Shown piece after piece: positions 51,827 to 61,085 of a stretch of 64,000 bases of DNA. The position numbers and the translations under genes were made by a program. Within the stretch, counting starts at the first letter, position 1, and each line of letters begins with the position of its first letter. Below the pieces are notes generated by a model. It searched no databases, had not been told where the DNA came from, and saw only the letters and a program-made list of their open reading frames with translations. The DNA is from Paenibacillus validus NBRC 15382 (lineage in GTDB: Bacteria; Bacillota; Bacilli; Paenibacillales; NBRC-103111), in the NCBI RefSeq assembly GCF_004000985.1, contig NZ_BIMH01000002.1, positions 168,740 through 232,739 on the forward strand, given 5' to 3'.

Positions 51827-53167
51827 CTACTTCTGGAAGCTTTTCAGAATTTCGTCAGCCTGCTGCTGGGATTTATCGAGCGCTTCTTTAGGCGTCATTT
51901 TACCGAGCAGCACAGCCTGAATATTGTCGTTAAACAGCTTGGTCACTTGCCCGTTTTGGTACGTCGACAGTTCGCTGTCCGCATACTGCAGCTGATCTCT
52001 CGCCACAGCCGCCTGCGGGAAATCTTTCACGTAATTTTTCAGCAAATCGGTTTCATAGGAAGCCTTCGTCGTTCCGACATACCCCGTATCGATCGACCAT
52101 TGGGCTACCCGCTCCGGTTTCGTCAGAAACTCGATAAATTTCACCGCTGCTGCCTTGCGCTCTTCCGGAATGTTTTTGAACACGTACAGATTGCCGCCTC
52201 CTGTCGGAGACCCGTATTGCTTATTAGCCGGCAGGAAAGCTACGCCGAAATTGAATTTCGCATCCGTCTTCACTTTCGTTAGATTGCCTGTCGTATGGAA
52301 CATCATCGCGGTTTTGCCGCTGATAAAATCGGACGGTACGGTCGCCCATTCCAATGTGCCTTCAGGCATGACTTTATCCTTGCGTCCGAGGTCCGTGTAG
52401 AACTGCAGCGCTTCCTGCACTTCCGGTTTATTGAAATAGACCTTCTTGCCGTCGTTCGACATGATGTTCGTGCCTGTTTGCAGCGACATCGCCTGCAGCA
52501 TCCAGTATTGATAGCCGGTGCTTGGAATTTCAATGCCCCACTGCGTCACTTTACCGGATGCGTCTTTGACCGTCAGCTTGCTGGCGGCTTCCTTCAGCTC
52601 GTTCCAGTTGGCAGGCGCCTTGTCCGGATCGAGTCCCGCTTTCTTAAACAGATCCTTGTTGTAGTACATCACGATCGTACTGCGCTGGAACGGAACGCTC
52701 CATACGGTATCGCCGGACTTGGTGTTGCCCATGAACGCTTCATAGAAGCCGTTAAAATAATCTTTGGAAAACCGCGGCGTCAAGTCTTCGATCGCATTCA
52801 TCGAGAGCAGGCTGTATAAGTCGGTAGACAAGAGGACCGCGATATCCGGCGAATTACCGCCCTGCACAGCCGTCGCGACTTTCGTCATCGTATCCTGGTA
52901 GCTGCCGCCGTAGACCGGCTTCACGGTAATGTTCGGATTTTCCTTATGGAAATCGTCGGCCAATTTATCGATCAGCTTCGTGATCGGACCGCCGACGGCT
53001 ACCGGAAAATAAAACTGCACGTCTACCGGCTTATCGGCGGCTTTGGCCGTTTCGGCCGGACTTGAGCTTGCGTTCCCGTTCTGTGCTGCAGGCTTGTCGG
53101 CTGTTCCTTGGCCGCAAGCCGACAGGACGAATGTTGTCGCAAGCACGGATAGCAATACTTTTTTCAT
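51827..53167 (-). CDS. ugpB: ABC transporter substrate-binding lipoprotein, UgpB type
   Basis: A 446-residue lipoprotein: signal with lipobox VLSAC (Cys 18), an Asn/Ser/Ala-rich tether, then a family 1 extracellular binding protein fold. Segments VPFQRSTIVMYYNKDLFKKAG, AKFNFGVAFLPANK and VKFIEFLTKPERVAQWSIDTG follow E. coli UgpB closely, supporting a glycerol-3-phosphate/glycerophosphodiester ligand. ATG 53167 follows GGGAGGA. Confidence 0.88.
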   Translation of the reverse strand: MKKVLLSVLATTFVLSACGQGTADKPAAQNGNASSSPAETAKAADKPVDVQFYFPVAVGGPITKLIDKLADDFHKENPNITVKPVYGGSYQDTMTKVATAVQGGNSPDIAVLLSTDLYSLLSMNAIEDLTPRFSKDYFNGFYEAFMGNTKSGDTVWSVPFQRSTIVMYYNKDLFKKAGLDPDKAPANWNELKEAASKLTVKDASGKVTQWGIEIPSTGYQYWMLQAMSLQTGTNIMSNDGKKVYFNKPEVQEALQFYTDLGRKDKVMPEGTLEWATVPSDFISGKTAMMFHTTGNLTKVKTDAKFNFGVAFLPANKQYGSPTGGGNLYVFKNIPEERKAAAVKFIEFLTKPERVAQWSIDTGYVGTTKASYETDLLKNYVKDFPQAAVARDQLQYADSELSTYQNGQVTKLFNDNIQAVLLGKMTPKEALDKSQQQADEILKSFQK

Positions 53168-53267
53168 AGATAAATTCCTCCCTAAATTTCTGTTTTATGT
53201 AGATCCTTCGCCTAATGAAGGTTACTGCCGGTATGATCCAGCTCGGACAATCCCTTGATGCAGCGTA

Positions 53268-54173
53268 TTAGCTGGTACCGCTTCTTCCGGTATATAGCCG
53301 CTGTTCACCGATAATTTCACTTAACGAAGCGAGTACGTAATCCGGCTCGACGCCCGTCAGCATGATGTCTTTGCGCGAATCGGCTCCTGTCAGCACAAGC
53401 GCCGTATACATGCCGCTCGCGTTGCCGAAGCGGATGTCGGTTTCGATCCGGTCTCCGACCATCAGACACCGTCCGGGGTCGACAGACAGCTTCTCGAACG
53501 CCTTTTCCGCGTAATAGGCGGATGGCTTGCCGATCACTTTGAACGTCTCTCGTAAGCTCGCCGTCTCCAGCGCCTTCACCAGCGACCACGTATCCGGAAT
53601 CGCTCCGTCGTCGATCGGGCAGAACGGGTCCGGGTTGGCTGCAAGGAGCAGCGCCCCATTGCGAAGGGCATTCATGCCTTGAGTCAGCTTGTCATACGTA
53701 AACTGCCTGTCCAATCCGACCAGCACATGCGTTGCGCTCAGCGCGTCTTCGGTCGTCTCCACGCCGTACCGTTCCAGCTCCAGCTTCATGGCCCGCTCGC
53801 CGATCATGAACACCTTGGCGCCCGGCTCATGCTCCCCGAAATACAGTCCGGCCACGCTGAGCGCCGTCATAATTTCATCCTCGCTGCATGCGACCCCGAG
53901 CTGTTCAAGCCGCTGCTGCACCTCTTCGATGGTGCGAATCGTCGTATTCGTCACGAACAGCAGCGATTTCTCCTGTTCGCGAAGCCTGTTCAGCGTAGGC
54001 AGCACGCCCGGCAGTATCGAATTGCCGGCATACACAGTGCCGTCCAGATCGAACAAATAACCTTCGAATTGATTCAAACCGGCGGGGCGCTTCTTTACCC
54101 GCCCTTCTTCCTTGGCGCCATCCCCTGTGCAAGGCTGGAACCCGTTCTTCTGATGCGTCCCCTGTTCTGTCAC
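53268..54173 (-). CDS. HAD-superfamily (IIA, NagD/AraL/PGP-like) phosphatase
   Basis: A 301-residue HAD hydrolase: motif I YLFDLDGTVYAG, II LLFVTNT, III IGKPSAYYAEKAF, IV CLMVGDRIETDIRFG, with the C2a cap between II and III. A 35-residue polar extension precedes the domain. GTG 54173 is chosen for AGAGGTAG at 5 nt; TTG 54191 is possible. In a G3P-linked operon it may dephosphorylate glycerol-3-phosphate, as the related PGP/G3P phosphatases do; that is inference. First gene behind the putative GlpP leader. Confidence 0.85.
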   Translation of the reverse strand: MTEQGTHQKNGFQPCTGDGAKEEGRVKKRPAGLNQFEGYLFDLDGTVYAGNSILPGVLPTLNRLREQEKSLLFVTNTTIRTIEEVQQRLEQLGVACSEDEIMTALSVAGLYFGEHEPGAKVFMIGERAMKLELERYGVETTEDALSATHVLVGLDRQFTYDKLTQGMNALRNGALLLAANPDPFCPIDDGAIPDTWSLVKALETASLRETFKVIGKPSAYYAEKAFEKLSVDPGRCLMVGDRIETDIRFGNASGMYTALVLTGADSRKDIMLTGVEPDYVLASLSEIIGEQRLYTGRSGTS

Positions 54174-54358
54174 CGCTCTACCTCTTTCCAATAAAAATAA
54201 CCCTTGTCCGAAAATGTAAAATAAGCGTCATCGGACACATCGCACAGATGCCCCGGCTTTTTTTTACATTTTACTGAACAAGGGTTTTCTCCTGTTCTCA
54301 ACCCATCGTAACCAGCAAATATGTTCGATATAAACTTAGTATAAGGCAGTTTTGTCAA
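54174..54358 (-). promoter_or_regulatory. Leader RNA with promoter and antitermination-type hairpin (leader 1, putative GlpP target)
   Basis: TTGACA (54353-54358) marks a promoter just after glpP. The leader carries GAACAGGAGAAAACCCTTG (near 54277-54299) whose AACCCTTGT half pairs with ACAAGGGTT at 54198-54207; inner strands AGTAAAATGTAAA and TTTACATTTT extend the stem, and ATTTTTATT follows. This is a terminator whose 5' arm overlaps a possible protein-binding motif shared with leader 2. Confidence 0.65.
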
Positions 54359-54393
54359 GGGACGATAAAATCCGTTCATAGGTTTTGTAAATT

Positions 54394-54948
54394 TCAGCGT
54401 GCAAATGGGTGCTTCCACATGGACGGATCACCGCTGGAAATAAAATCTGCGCCGCTTTCCAGCGCAGCCCTGATTTCCTCCTCGTAACGGATCAATCCCC
54501 CGACAATCAGCGGCTGCTTGATCGTGTTCTTCAGCTCGCGAATGACCCTCGGCATTAACCCGGGCATAAGCTCGACCTCATCCGGATGTGATCCCGCAAT
54601 CATTCGAACAGCCGTTTGAACGGCCGCAGTGTCAATGGCAAAGATGCGCTGAATGCTTCTGATTCCCGCCTGCCTGGCCGCAGCGACCGCGTTCGACTTC
54701 GTCGTTACGATGCCGTCCACCTTGAACTTCGCTGCCAAATATTCGACGGTATGCGCATCCCTGCCCAAACCCGAAACCATCTCCAAATGGACGTAAACCT
54801 GTTTCCCTGTTTCATGAATGTGTTGAATAATCGATTCCAGATTGCCGATATGTCCTGCCATTAAATTCACGCGCGTGACGCTGCTTTCCAGCACTTTCGA
54901 AATTTGCTCCTCTTTCGTAACCGAAGCGATGATCGGATAATTGCTCAT
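54394..54948 (-). CDS. glpP: Glycerol uptake operon antiterminator GlpP
   Basis: A 184-residue RNA-binding antiterminator of the GlpP family (PII-independent TIM-barrel-like fold), activated by glycerol-3-phosphate in B. subtilis. Matches: MAGHIGNLESIIQHIHETGK, VYVHLEMVSGLGRD, DGIVTTKSNAVAAARQAGI, ELMPGLMPRVI and VGGLIRYEEEIRAALESGA. ATG 54948 follows GGAGGTG; the longer frame to 54981 lacks a site. It precedes leader 1 and so is positioned to act on its own neighbour operon. Confidence 0.93.
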   Translation of the reverse strand: MSNYPIIASVTKEEQISKVLESSVTRVNLMAGHIGNLESIIQHIHETGKQVYVHLEMVSGLGRDAHTVEYLAAKFKVDGIVTTKSNAVAAARQAGIRSIQRIFAIDTAAVQTAVRMIAGSHPDEVELMPGLMPRVIRELKNTIKQPLIVGGLIRYEEEIRAALESGADFISSGDPSMWKHPFAR

Positions 54949-55015
54949 GCGTGTGCACCTCCAAGGCTTGCTTACTACCACTATACCCTTCGATTGTTTG
55001 CGGAGTGTTAATATT

Positions 55016-55050
55016 CAAAAGTCCCCACCATATCCAAACGTGGTGGGGAC
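55016..55050 (-). terminator. Intrinsic terminator of the giant GDPD gene
   Basis: Perfect 10-bp stem GTCCCCACCA/TGGTGGGGAC with a 10-nt loop; TTTT on the minus strand. Confidence 0.9.
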
Positions 55051-55066
55051 AGCTATCTGCCTTACG

Positions 55067-58000
55067 TTAGTTGGAGAAATCGATGGAACGAAGCATTCTG
55101 CTCAGCAGCACCGCGCTTTCCGCTCTCGTTCCCGTGCTTTCCGGCGCGAAACGATTCGCTGACACGCCGTTCACCATTTGCAGGCCCGCCAGTTTGGCCG
55201 TCGCTTCCCTCGCCCAAGCAGCAATCACCGATTCATCGGAGAAAGAGGCGTTGCCGGCGGCCGGATCTGCTGCGCGATAACCGGCAAACTGCATGGTCCG
55301 GTAAATCATGACGGCCATTTCCTGCCTCGAGATATAGCCGTAGGGGCGGAAGGTATCGTCTTCGTAACCGGTGACGAGCCCGTTAGCGGTCGCGGTATTT
55401 ACCGCGCTCGCGAACCAGTCCCCCGGCTTGACGTCCTTGAACGTTGCGCCTGCCGGAGCTGCGGCGGCCAGCCCCAGCGATCTCACGAGCAGCGCGGCAA
55501 ATTCGGCGCGCGTGACTTCCCGGTCCGGCGCGAATTTGTCGTCATCGACACCTTGAACAATCCATTTGGCGGCCATTCTCTCTACATCCTGTTTAGCCCA
55601 ATGCCCGCTCAAATCGCTAAAGGTTACACGGCGGTCCAGAAGCATATAGGTGCTGTTGGACCTGCTGTACAGAGCCGCTTCGCCATCCGCAAGAGCAAAC
55701 GGAACCGGCTGATACACGGTGTTTCCGTTCGCATCGGTTTCAACCCGCACAGCTGCCAGCGTCTGTTCATTCACCGGCCCGTTCAGCTTCATCGTTCTGG
55801 GCACATACCGGCTAAAGCTTGAGATTTCACTGCTGCTTCCATTCTCCGCCGCCGCCGTTAACTTGAATTCGATGGAGGCGAGCACCTGCAAGCCGTTCGC
55901 TTCGGCAGCCGATTTAGCCTTGTCATCCTTGGTCATCTGGACGGTTACATGGAGCTTGTCCGGCGATACTTCCAGCCTGGTCGCCCATGCCCTGACATCG
56001 ATTTGCTCCAGTGGAAGCTGCCATGCACCCAGATTCGTCTTGAACACGACGGTGCTGCCCGCTTGCTGCGACTGAAGGACTTGAAGCGCTGACGGAGTTA
56101 ACGAAATCATCGCTTGATCGATGTCTTCGCCTTCTTCCACGGCCTGCAGCGTAATGCTGCCTTGGTCGGCTCCGTTCACGGCGGCTCGAATCGCCGCGTC
56201 GTCGACTGTAGTTTGTGCGATTTTTCTGCCGTCTTCTTCTTTGACACGAATGCCATCGCCGGTTGATGGAGCGCCGGCAGACGGAGCAGGCGACGAAGTT
56301 CCGCCGCTCGATTCGTCGTCAGGCTGGGGCCGGAGTACGCTCAGCACATACTCTTTGGTCGTCGTGTTGTCGTCCGCCGTCACTTGAATCGCAATCCGGT
56401 TCGTTCCATACTTGAGCGCCGCCTCGTATACCGCGCCGCTTACGGTCGGGACACCATTCACTTTCAACGTCGCCCAGGCATCGGCGGCCGTTGGCGTTAC
56501 CCGGATTGTGCTTACGCTGCGGCCAATCGTCCATTGATACGCTGTCGTATCCGGAGCAAATGCCGGCGTTAAGGTGCCCGCGCTCACCTCTAACCCTGCC
56601 AGATCGGCATTATGGGACTCCACATGAATGAGAACCGGCTGCGTATAGAGGTCGTACTTATTGTTGTCGTCGATAACAAACGAGTAGCGAAGCAAGGCAT
56701 GCGCTCTGCCGGGCTTCTTCGCTGTAAGCATGCTGCCGTTCGCTTCTACCGTATCCAGTCCGTCCAACAATACGATGTCAGGCTGAACATCCTTTTGTTC
56801 ACCCTTAAAGGTTACGATATAGGACGATAACGGAATGGTTTCGTTCTGCTGCAGGACGAACTTGTCATTCACCGGTTTGAGCGCAGCCGCCCAGTCTGAG
56901 GCCCAGTCCGCATAGTCGGTCGTAATGCCATAGACGCCGCTTTTAAAGATGTTGATGAAATCATTTTTGTTATTGTAGGTCCATGGGGATACGATCAACC
57001 CCCGGTGCTTCGCGGCCTCCAGGAAGTTTTTGTTCAGCTCCCTGTCATAGCCCGTATTAAAAGTAGCATTCAGCGGCTGGACAAGCATGAGCGCATCGCG
57101 CAAAGATTTTTGCGTATCGGCTTGCTTGACCGTACCGGCACTGACCAGTAAACCCAGCGGCATCTCCGGCATCAGCTGAGCCATCAATTTCAGTTGACTG
57201 GCATGAAAAGACATCGTATCGATCAGCGCCTCGGCATCCTGTTCCCTAATTACCCGGACGTAGGTGCCGACAGCGTTAGGGGTGCTTGTCTTGATCTCGG
57301 CCATAATCATTCTCCCGTGCGCTTTGGCCAGATCGATCTGCTCCTCCAGGGTCGGAATCTTCACGTCAGGGTAGCCCGCCGGCATCGGCTTGTTGGCATT
57401 GAGCGCCTTCAATTCCGCAAGCGTGTAATTTTCCGCATTCCCGGATCCGTTCGTCGTGCGGGTCAAATCGGTATCGTGTACGATAACCAAATGCCCGTCT
57501 TTGGAAAGATACATGTCGTTCTCGATAAAATCAGCGCCCGCCTGAATCGCCAGAAGGTTGCTTTCTATCGTATTCTCGGGAGCTTTGGTCGGCAATCCGC
57601 GATGGCCGATCATATACGGCTTGCGGATCAGCGTCAAGTCATGGGTATATACCTTGAAAGCGTCGAACGCCTTATCCGGCGAGTCGGTGACAATCCCGTT
57701 CACTCCGGCCGTAATCAGACGATGCATCGCGATGCTCTCGTCAGCCGCATTCGCCGTTTCCTTGGTCCAGATCGAGACCATCCGCTGTTGAAGGTAGTTC
57801 ACATTGTCAGGCGTTGCGGCGCTCTGCGGCAGAAGCGCGATCTTGGCCAAGCTGGCCGTCGTTTGTCTGCGGATATCGATCAATCGATCTTCGGACCCAT
57901 TCGTCTCCGATGTAAAATCGACGATACCGCGAATGATCGGATAAGCGGTTCTCGCTTTTTTGATCAAATCTCCGTTATTCGAAACAACAAAGGCGTCTTC

Positions 58001-60799
58001 AAGTCCGATGCTCTTTAAATACTCCGTCAACCGCTCAACGGAGAGCTCATCCTTCACGTAAAAGGCAGGAATCATCCTCGTTCCAATCGTGCCGAGAACC
58101 GAATCGAGACTGCCGATTTCCTTCTCGCCCGTCGGATTGGTCACCTTCAGGTCGCCGTTCACATGCAGAATGACCGTTGCCGGCAAGGTAGGACCGGTGA
58201 AGCCGGCCAAGTTCTCCAGACTTGTGATCTCCGCCACTACCGTAGGCGCCATCGCGATTTTCGTATCCGGCTCCGTCACCTGAACGAACCGGTCCGACGG
58301 ATCCACGATAGCCGGAAGCGGAGTTTGCAGCAGGGTGACCCGGATATTGTCCACTTTCATTTTACTTCCGTCGGCTTGAAGTCCGATTCTTCCCTTCGCA
58401 TAGCTGGTTGCCCGGTCGGTATCGATAACAAGCTGGCTGCCGATCCATTCCTGCACCCGGTTTCCATAGGCTAGTATCGTGTAATGGTACAGCTTATTCG
58501 GATTGATAGCTTCTGTGTACGATCCTTTTTCCATGACGTTCCAACCATTGGCAGGCGTCCGCTCCGCAAATTCGACGCCGTTGGCCGCCGTCGCATCCTG
58601 CCTGACCGCCATCTGGTAATACGGGTAATTATCGTTCTGAATTCTGTACATGATGGAATTCCATCTCGCTGTGTTATTGGCCGCCAGATGCGTAATGTCG
58701 GCTTCGATCTTGTAATTGCCGAAGGCCCCTAAATAATCGGGAAGCAGTACTCTCGAAGGGTTGTCGGGAGCCGCGCTTGCATCGATTTCAAATGCGCCGT
58801 TATTCACGGCCGCCGCGCCGGCAGTTGTCCCTTGTTTTCTTGTCCAGCCTTGCGGCAGCGTTCCGTTCGCAAGCGCGTCAAAATTTTCTTCATAGAGCAC
58901 ATAATCGCTGTCGCCGGCATTCTTGGCTACGACCCGTATGGACACTTGGACACCATCTTTTTCCGCGGTTACGGTGTACACGCCTTTTTGTTGTACCTTC
59001 ATTGTGCCGCTATGAATCACGACAGCGGGATCGACGGAAGTCCAGTTTACTTCGCTTCCCTTCATCAGCCCCGATGTAAAATCGCTGTAGTCCGCACGCA
59101 GCGTTATCGAGTCGAGCTCGATCGGTTGACCCGCAGCGGCTGACAGCACATAACCGCTCTCGTGCTGAAGCGATACTACTTTGGCCCCGACTGCAGAAGG
59201 CGTTACCGTTATTTCCTGCGACCATTCGGCATCGGCGTAGATCGCCGTCACTTTCGCTTTACCCGGTTTGAGCGGATTGATTTGATTGTTTACGATTTTG
59301 ATGACACTCTCATCCGATGTATACAACTTGAGCATCCCGGAAGGCACCGCTTCGGTAATACCGTCGGAGTAATATACACTGGCCGTCACATTAACCGCGC
59401 CAGACAGAGCCTCCATCGTAGGCGGCAGCGTCATATACAGGTTGTCGGCCGTAATTCGGGTCACTTTCAAGTTGTCGAACGAAACCTTGCTTTGGTCCGC
59501 TTGAAATCCGATTTTGCCTTTTTCCAAGAGCACATCTGACCCTAACGTTTGGTCCGTCAAAAGCGTAAAGTCGGCATCGGTTTTCGCTTTTATATATTCC
59601 TTGACGTTGTTCCCGAATACCCGGACTTTCAAGGTGTAGTCCTCATTTAACGTCAGCGGCTTCCACATGCCGGAAATCGGCGTCGGTGAAAACCAGTTTC
59701 CATCCGGTTTCCGATAAGCCATTTCATAAGTGCCGTTCTGCCGGACAGCCATTTGATCGTAAGGGACCTTGCCGTTAGAAGGCACACGGAACATGAGCGC
59801 CGCCCATCTTTGGGCATTCACCACGCCTTCGAATCTCATATCCGCTTCAATCTCATAATTGTCCCATTGAATGGGCGCGATGACCCGGGCCTGCTTCCCC
59901 GACGCCTTCCCGTCAAATAGCATTCTTCCGTTACCGTAGGTATCCTGCACAACTGTAAACGGGCTGCTGCCGCTGTTCACATCCGAGATCCAGCCGGGAG
60001 GAAGGCTGCCTGCCGCATAGCCGTCGAAATGTTCCTGAAGAAGAACAGGATTCACATCCCCCGAAACCGGGCTGCCGTCTACAAGCGTCACGACACCGTA
60101 GCCGCTCGTATCGTTCCAGAACGAGCTGGAGTTATAGGCGCTCCAATAGCTTGTCCGCTGCTGGCTTGTATCGTCGCCGTACCGGTCGGTTGTGCCGATC
60201 TCCAAACCGAGCCGCTTGTTCAGCATAGGGTCAAAATGAAGCATGTCCCAAGGAACCGCCACTTCAAGCGACCAGCCGGAAGCTGTCGTTTGAATCGCCC
60301 TTAATATCTTCTTCTCATCCTTGCCGCTGTGATTGCTCAGCGCAGCCCCGAATTGCAGCTTCGGCGTCGTCGTTCCCGGCTGATACATCAAGCCGATCTG
60401 CATGTCGCCCTCGGCAAACGGCGCAGACTGATGCTGTGTCGGATCCAGAAAAATGTTCACGCCATCCTGCTCGAACCAATACCCGGAGCCATTATGAATC
60501 AAATTCGCGTCATCGGACTTCACGCCGATATATAAATAACGGTTATCCCACAGTAGGCCAAAGCGGGATTCCTGGAACCCCCCTTCCCCTATCCGTCTGT
60601 CCAAACGCTCATTGATGCTCCAGATGGATTCATCGAGCTTGCCGTCAATGACAGGAGCATGCCGCGTTTTGTTCACGTCGAGCGTTTTTCTTCCCGCGTC
60701 TGCCGCTTGAGCTTGCTCTGGCAGCACGCTAAGCTGGAGCATGCCGCTTAATAAAGCGACGATGATCCACATATGGAATAACTTCCTATACCTGTTCAT
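55067..60799 (-). CDS. Giant S-layer-anchored multidomain glycerophosphodiester phosphodiesterase
   Basis: A 1,910-residue exported protein. Order: signal peptide (1-34); CBM9/DOMON-like domain (about 45-240); LamG/DUF1080-like jellyroll (about 250-450); two Ig-like domains (about 455-625); second jellyroll (about 633-830); a degenerate GDPD-like barrel (about 880-1060) lacking the HRG motif; an active-type GDPD (about 1062-1310) with IGHRGLPTKAPENTIESN, ENDMYLSKDGHLVIVHDT and MAEIKT; a cadherin-like beta-sandwich (about 1400-1490); a linker; and three SLH domains (about 1725-1910: FSDLSGHWAKQDVERMA etc.). ATG 60799 follows GGGATGAGGG. It sits on the cell surface and probably degrades teichoic acid or glycerophosphodiesters to feed the Ugp importer. 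Confidence 0.92.
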   Translation of the reverse strand: MNRYRKLFHMWIIVALLSGMLQLSVLPEQAQAADAGRKTLDVNKTRHAPVIDGKLDESIWSINERLDRRIGEGGFQESRFGLLWDNRYLYIGVKSDDANLIHNGSGYWFEQDGVNIFLDPTQHQSAPFAEGDMQIGLMYQPGTTTPKLQFGAALSNHSGKDEKKILRAIQTTASGWSLEVAVPWDMLHFDPMLNKRLGLEIGTTDRYGDDTSQQRTSYWSAYNSSSFWNDTSGYGVVTLVDGSPVSGDVNPVLLQEHFDGYAAGSLPPGWISDVNSGSSPFTVVQDTYGNGRMLFDGKASGKQARVIAPIQWDNYEIEADMRFEGVVNAQRWAALMFRVPSNGKVPYDQMAVRQNGTYEMAYRKPDGNWFSPTPISGMWKPLTLNEDYTLKVRVFGNNVKEYIKAKTDADFTLLTDQTLGSDVLLEKGKIGFQADQSKVSFDNLKVTRITADNLYMTLPPTMEALSGAVNVTASVYYSDGITEAVPSGMLKLYTSDESVIKIVNNQINPLKPGKAKVTAIYADAEWSQEITVTPSAVGAKVVSLQHESGYVLSAAAGQPIELDSITLRADYSDFTSGLMKGSEVNWTSVDPAVVIHSGTMKVQQKGVYTVTAEKDGVQVSIRVVAKNAGDSDYVLYEENFDALANGTLPQGWTRKQGTTAGAAAVNNGAFEIDASAAPDNPSRVLLPDYLGAFGNYKIEADITHLAANNTARWNSIMYRIQNDNYPYYQMAVRQDATAANGVEFAERTPANGWNVMEKGSYTEAINPNKLYHYTILAYGNRVQEWIGSQLVIDTDRATSYAKGRIGLQADGSKMKVDNIRVTLLQTPLPAIVDPSDRFVQVTEPDTKIAMAPTVVAEITSLENLAGFTGPTLPATVILHVNGDLKVTNPTGEKEIGSLDSVLGTIGTRMIPAFYVKDELSVERLTEYLKSIGLEDAFVVSNNGDLIKKARTAYPIIRGIVDFTSETNGSEDRLIDIRRQTTASLAKIALLPQSAATPDNVNYLQQRMVSIWTKETANAADESIAMHRLITAGVNGIVTDSPDKAFDAFKVYTHDLTLIRKPYMIGHRGLPTKAPENTIESNLLAIQAGADFIENDMYLSKDGHLVIVHDTDLTRTTNGSGNAENYTLAELKALNANKPMPAGYPDVKIPTLEEQIDLAKAHGRMIMAEIKTSTPNAVGTYVRVIREQDAEALIDTMSFHASQLKLMAQLMPEMPLGLLVSAGTVKQADTQKSLRDALMLVQPLNATFNTGYDRELNKNFLEAAKHRGLIVSPWTYNNKNDFINIFKSGVYGITTDYADWASDWAAALKPVNDKFVLQQNETIPLSSYIVTFKGEQKDVQPDIVLLDGLDTVEANGSMLTAKKPGRAHALLRYSFVIDDNNKYDLYTQPVLIHVESHNADLAGLEVSAGTLTPAFAPDTTAYQWTIGRSVSTIRVTPTAADAWATLKVNGVPTVSGAVYEAALKYGTNRIAIQVTADDNTTTKEYVLSVLRPQPDDESSGGTSSPAPSAGAPSTGDGIRVKEEDGRKIAQTTVDDAAIRAAVNGADQGSITLQAVEEGEDIDQAMISLTPSALQVLQSQQAGSTVVFKTNLGAWQLPLEQIDVRAWATRLEVSPDKLHVTVQMTKDDKAKSAAEANGLQVLASIEFKLTAAAENGSSSEISSFSRYVPRTMKLNGPVNEQTLAAVRVETDANGNTVYQPVPFALADGEAALYSRSNSTYMLLDRRVTFSDLSGHWAKQDVERMAAKWIVQGVDDDKFAPDREVTRAEFAALLVRSLGLAAAAPAGATFKDVKPGDWFASAVNTATANGLVTGYEDDTFRPYGYISRQEMAVMIYRTMQFAGYRAADPAAGNASFSDESVIAAWAREATAKLAGLQMVNGVSANRFAPESTGTRAESAVLLSRMLRSIDFSN

Positions 60800-61060
60800 T
60801 TCCCTCATCCCTTTCATCCTTGGTCAGACTGCTTGTTCATCAAAGCGCGGCGGCCTTACCACCCCTCCCGCACACAGTTTCGGAAAGCACAAAAAAACCC
60901 TTCATCCAGCAAACGAAACCGGAGAGTCTTTACTTGACGACTCATCCAATTGCTGCAATGAAGGGTTTTCTCCTTGTCTCCTACCCTTGTCTATTCGGTT
61001 CGTATAAGGAACTCACATTTCTATTTTTACTTTACCAGCGCATTGTTTCCGGAATGTCAT
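60800..61060 (-). promoter_or_regulatory. Leader RNA with antitermination-type hairpin (leader 2, putative GlpP target)
   Basis: The 5' region of the giant gene carries ACAAGGAGAAAACCCTTCA (near 60957-60975) whose AACCCTTCAT arm pairs with ATGAAGGGTT at 60897-60906, followed by seven Ts: a clear intrinsic terminator placed ~95 bp before the start codon. The GGAGAAAACCCTT motif is the same as in leader 1. No strong promoter hexamers were recognised at 61000-61085. Confidence 0.7.
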
Positions 61061-61085
61061 CCGCATGCGAAGAGATTGTAAAGAT

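Noticed and set aside
54170..54418. 82-codon minus-strand frame between glpP and the HAD gene
   Set aside because: It covers the promoter and terminator-like leader; no ribosome binding site, so it is treated as untranslated leader.
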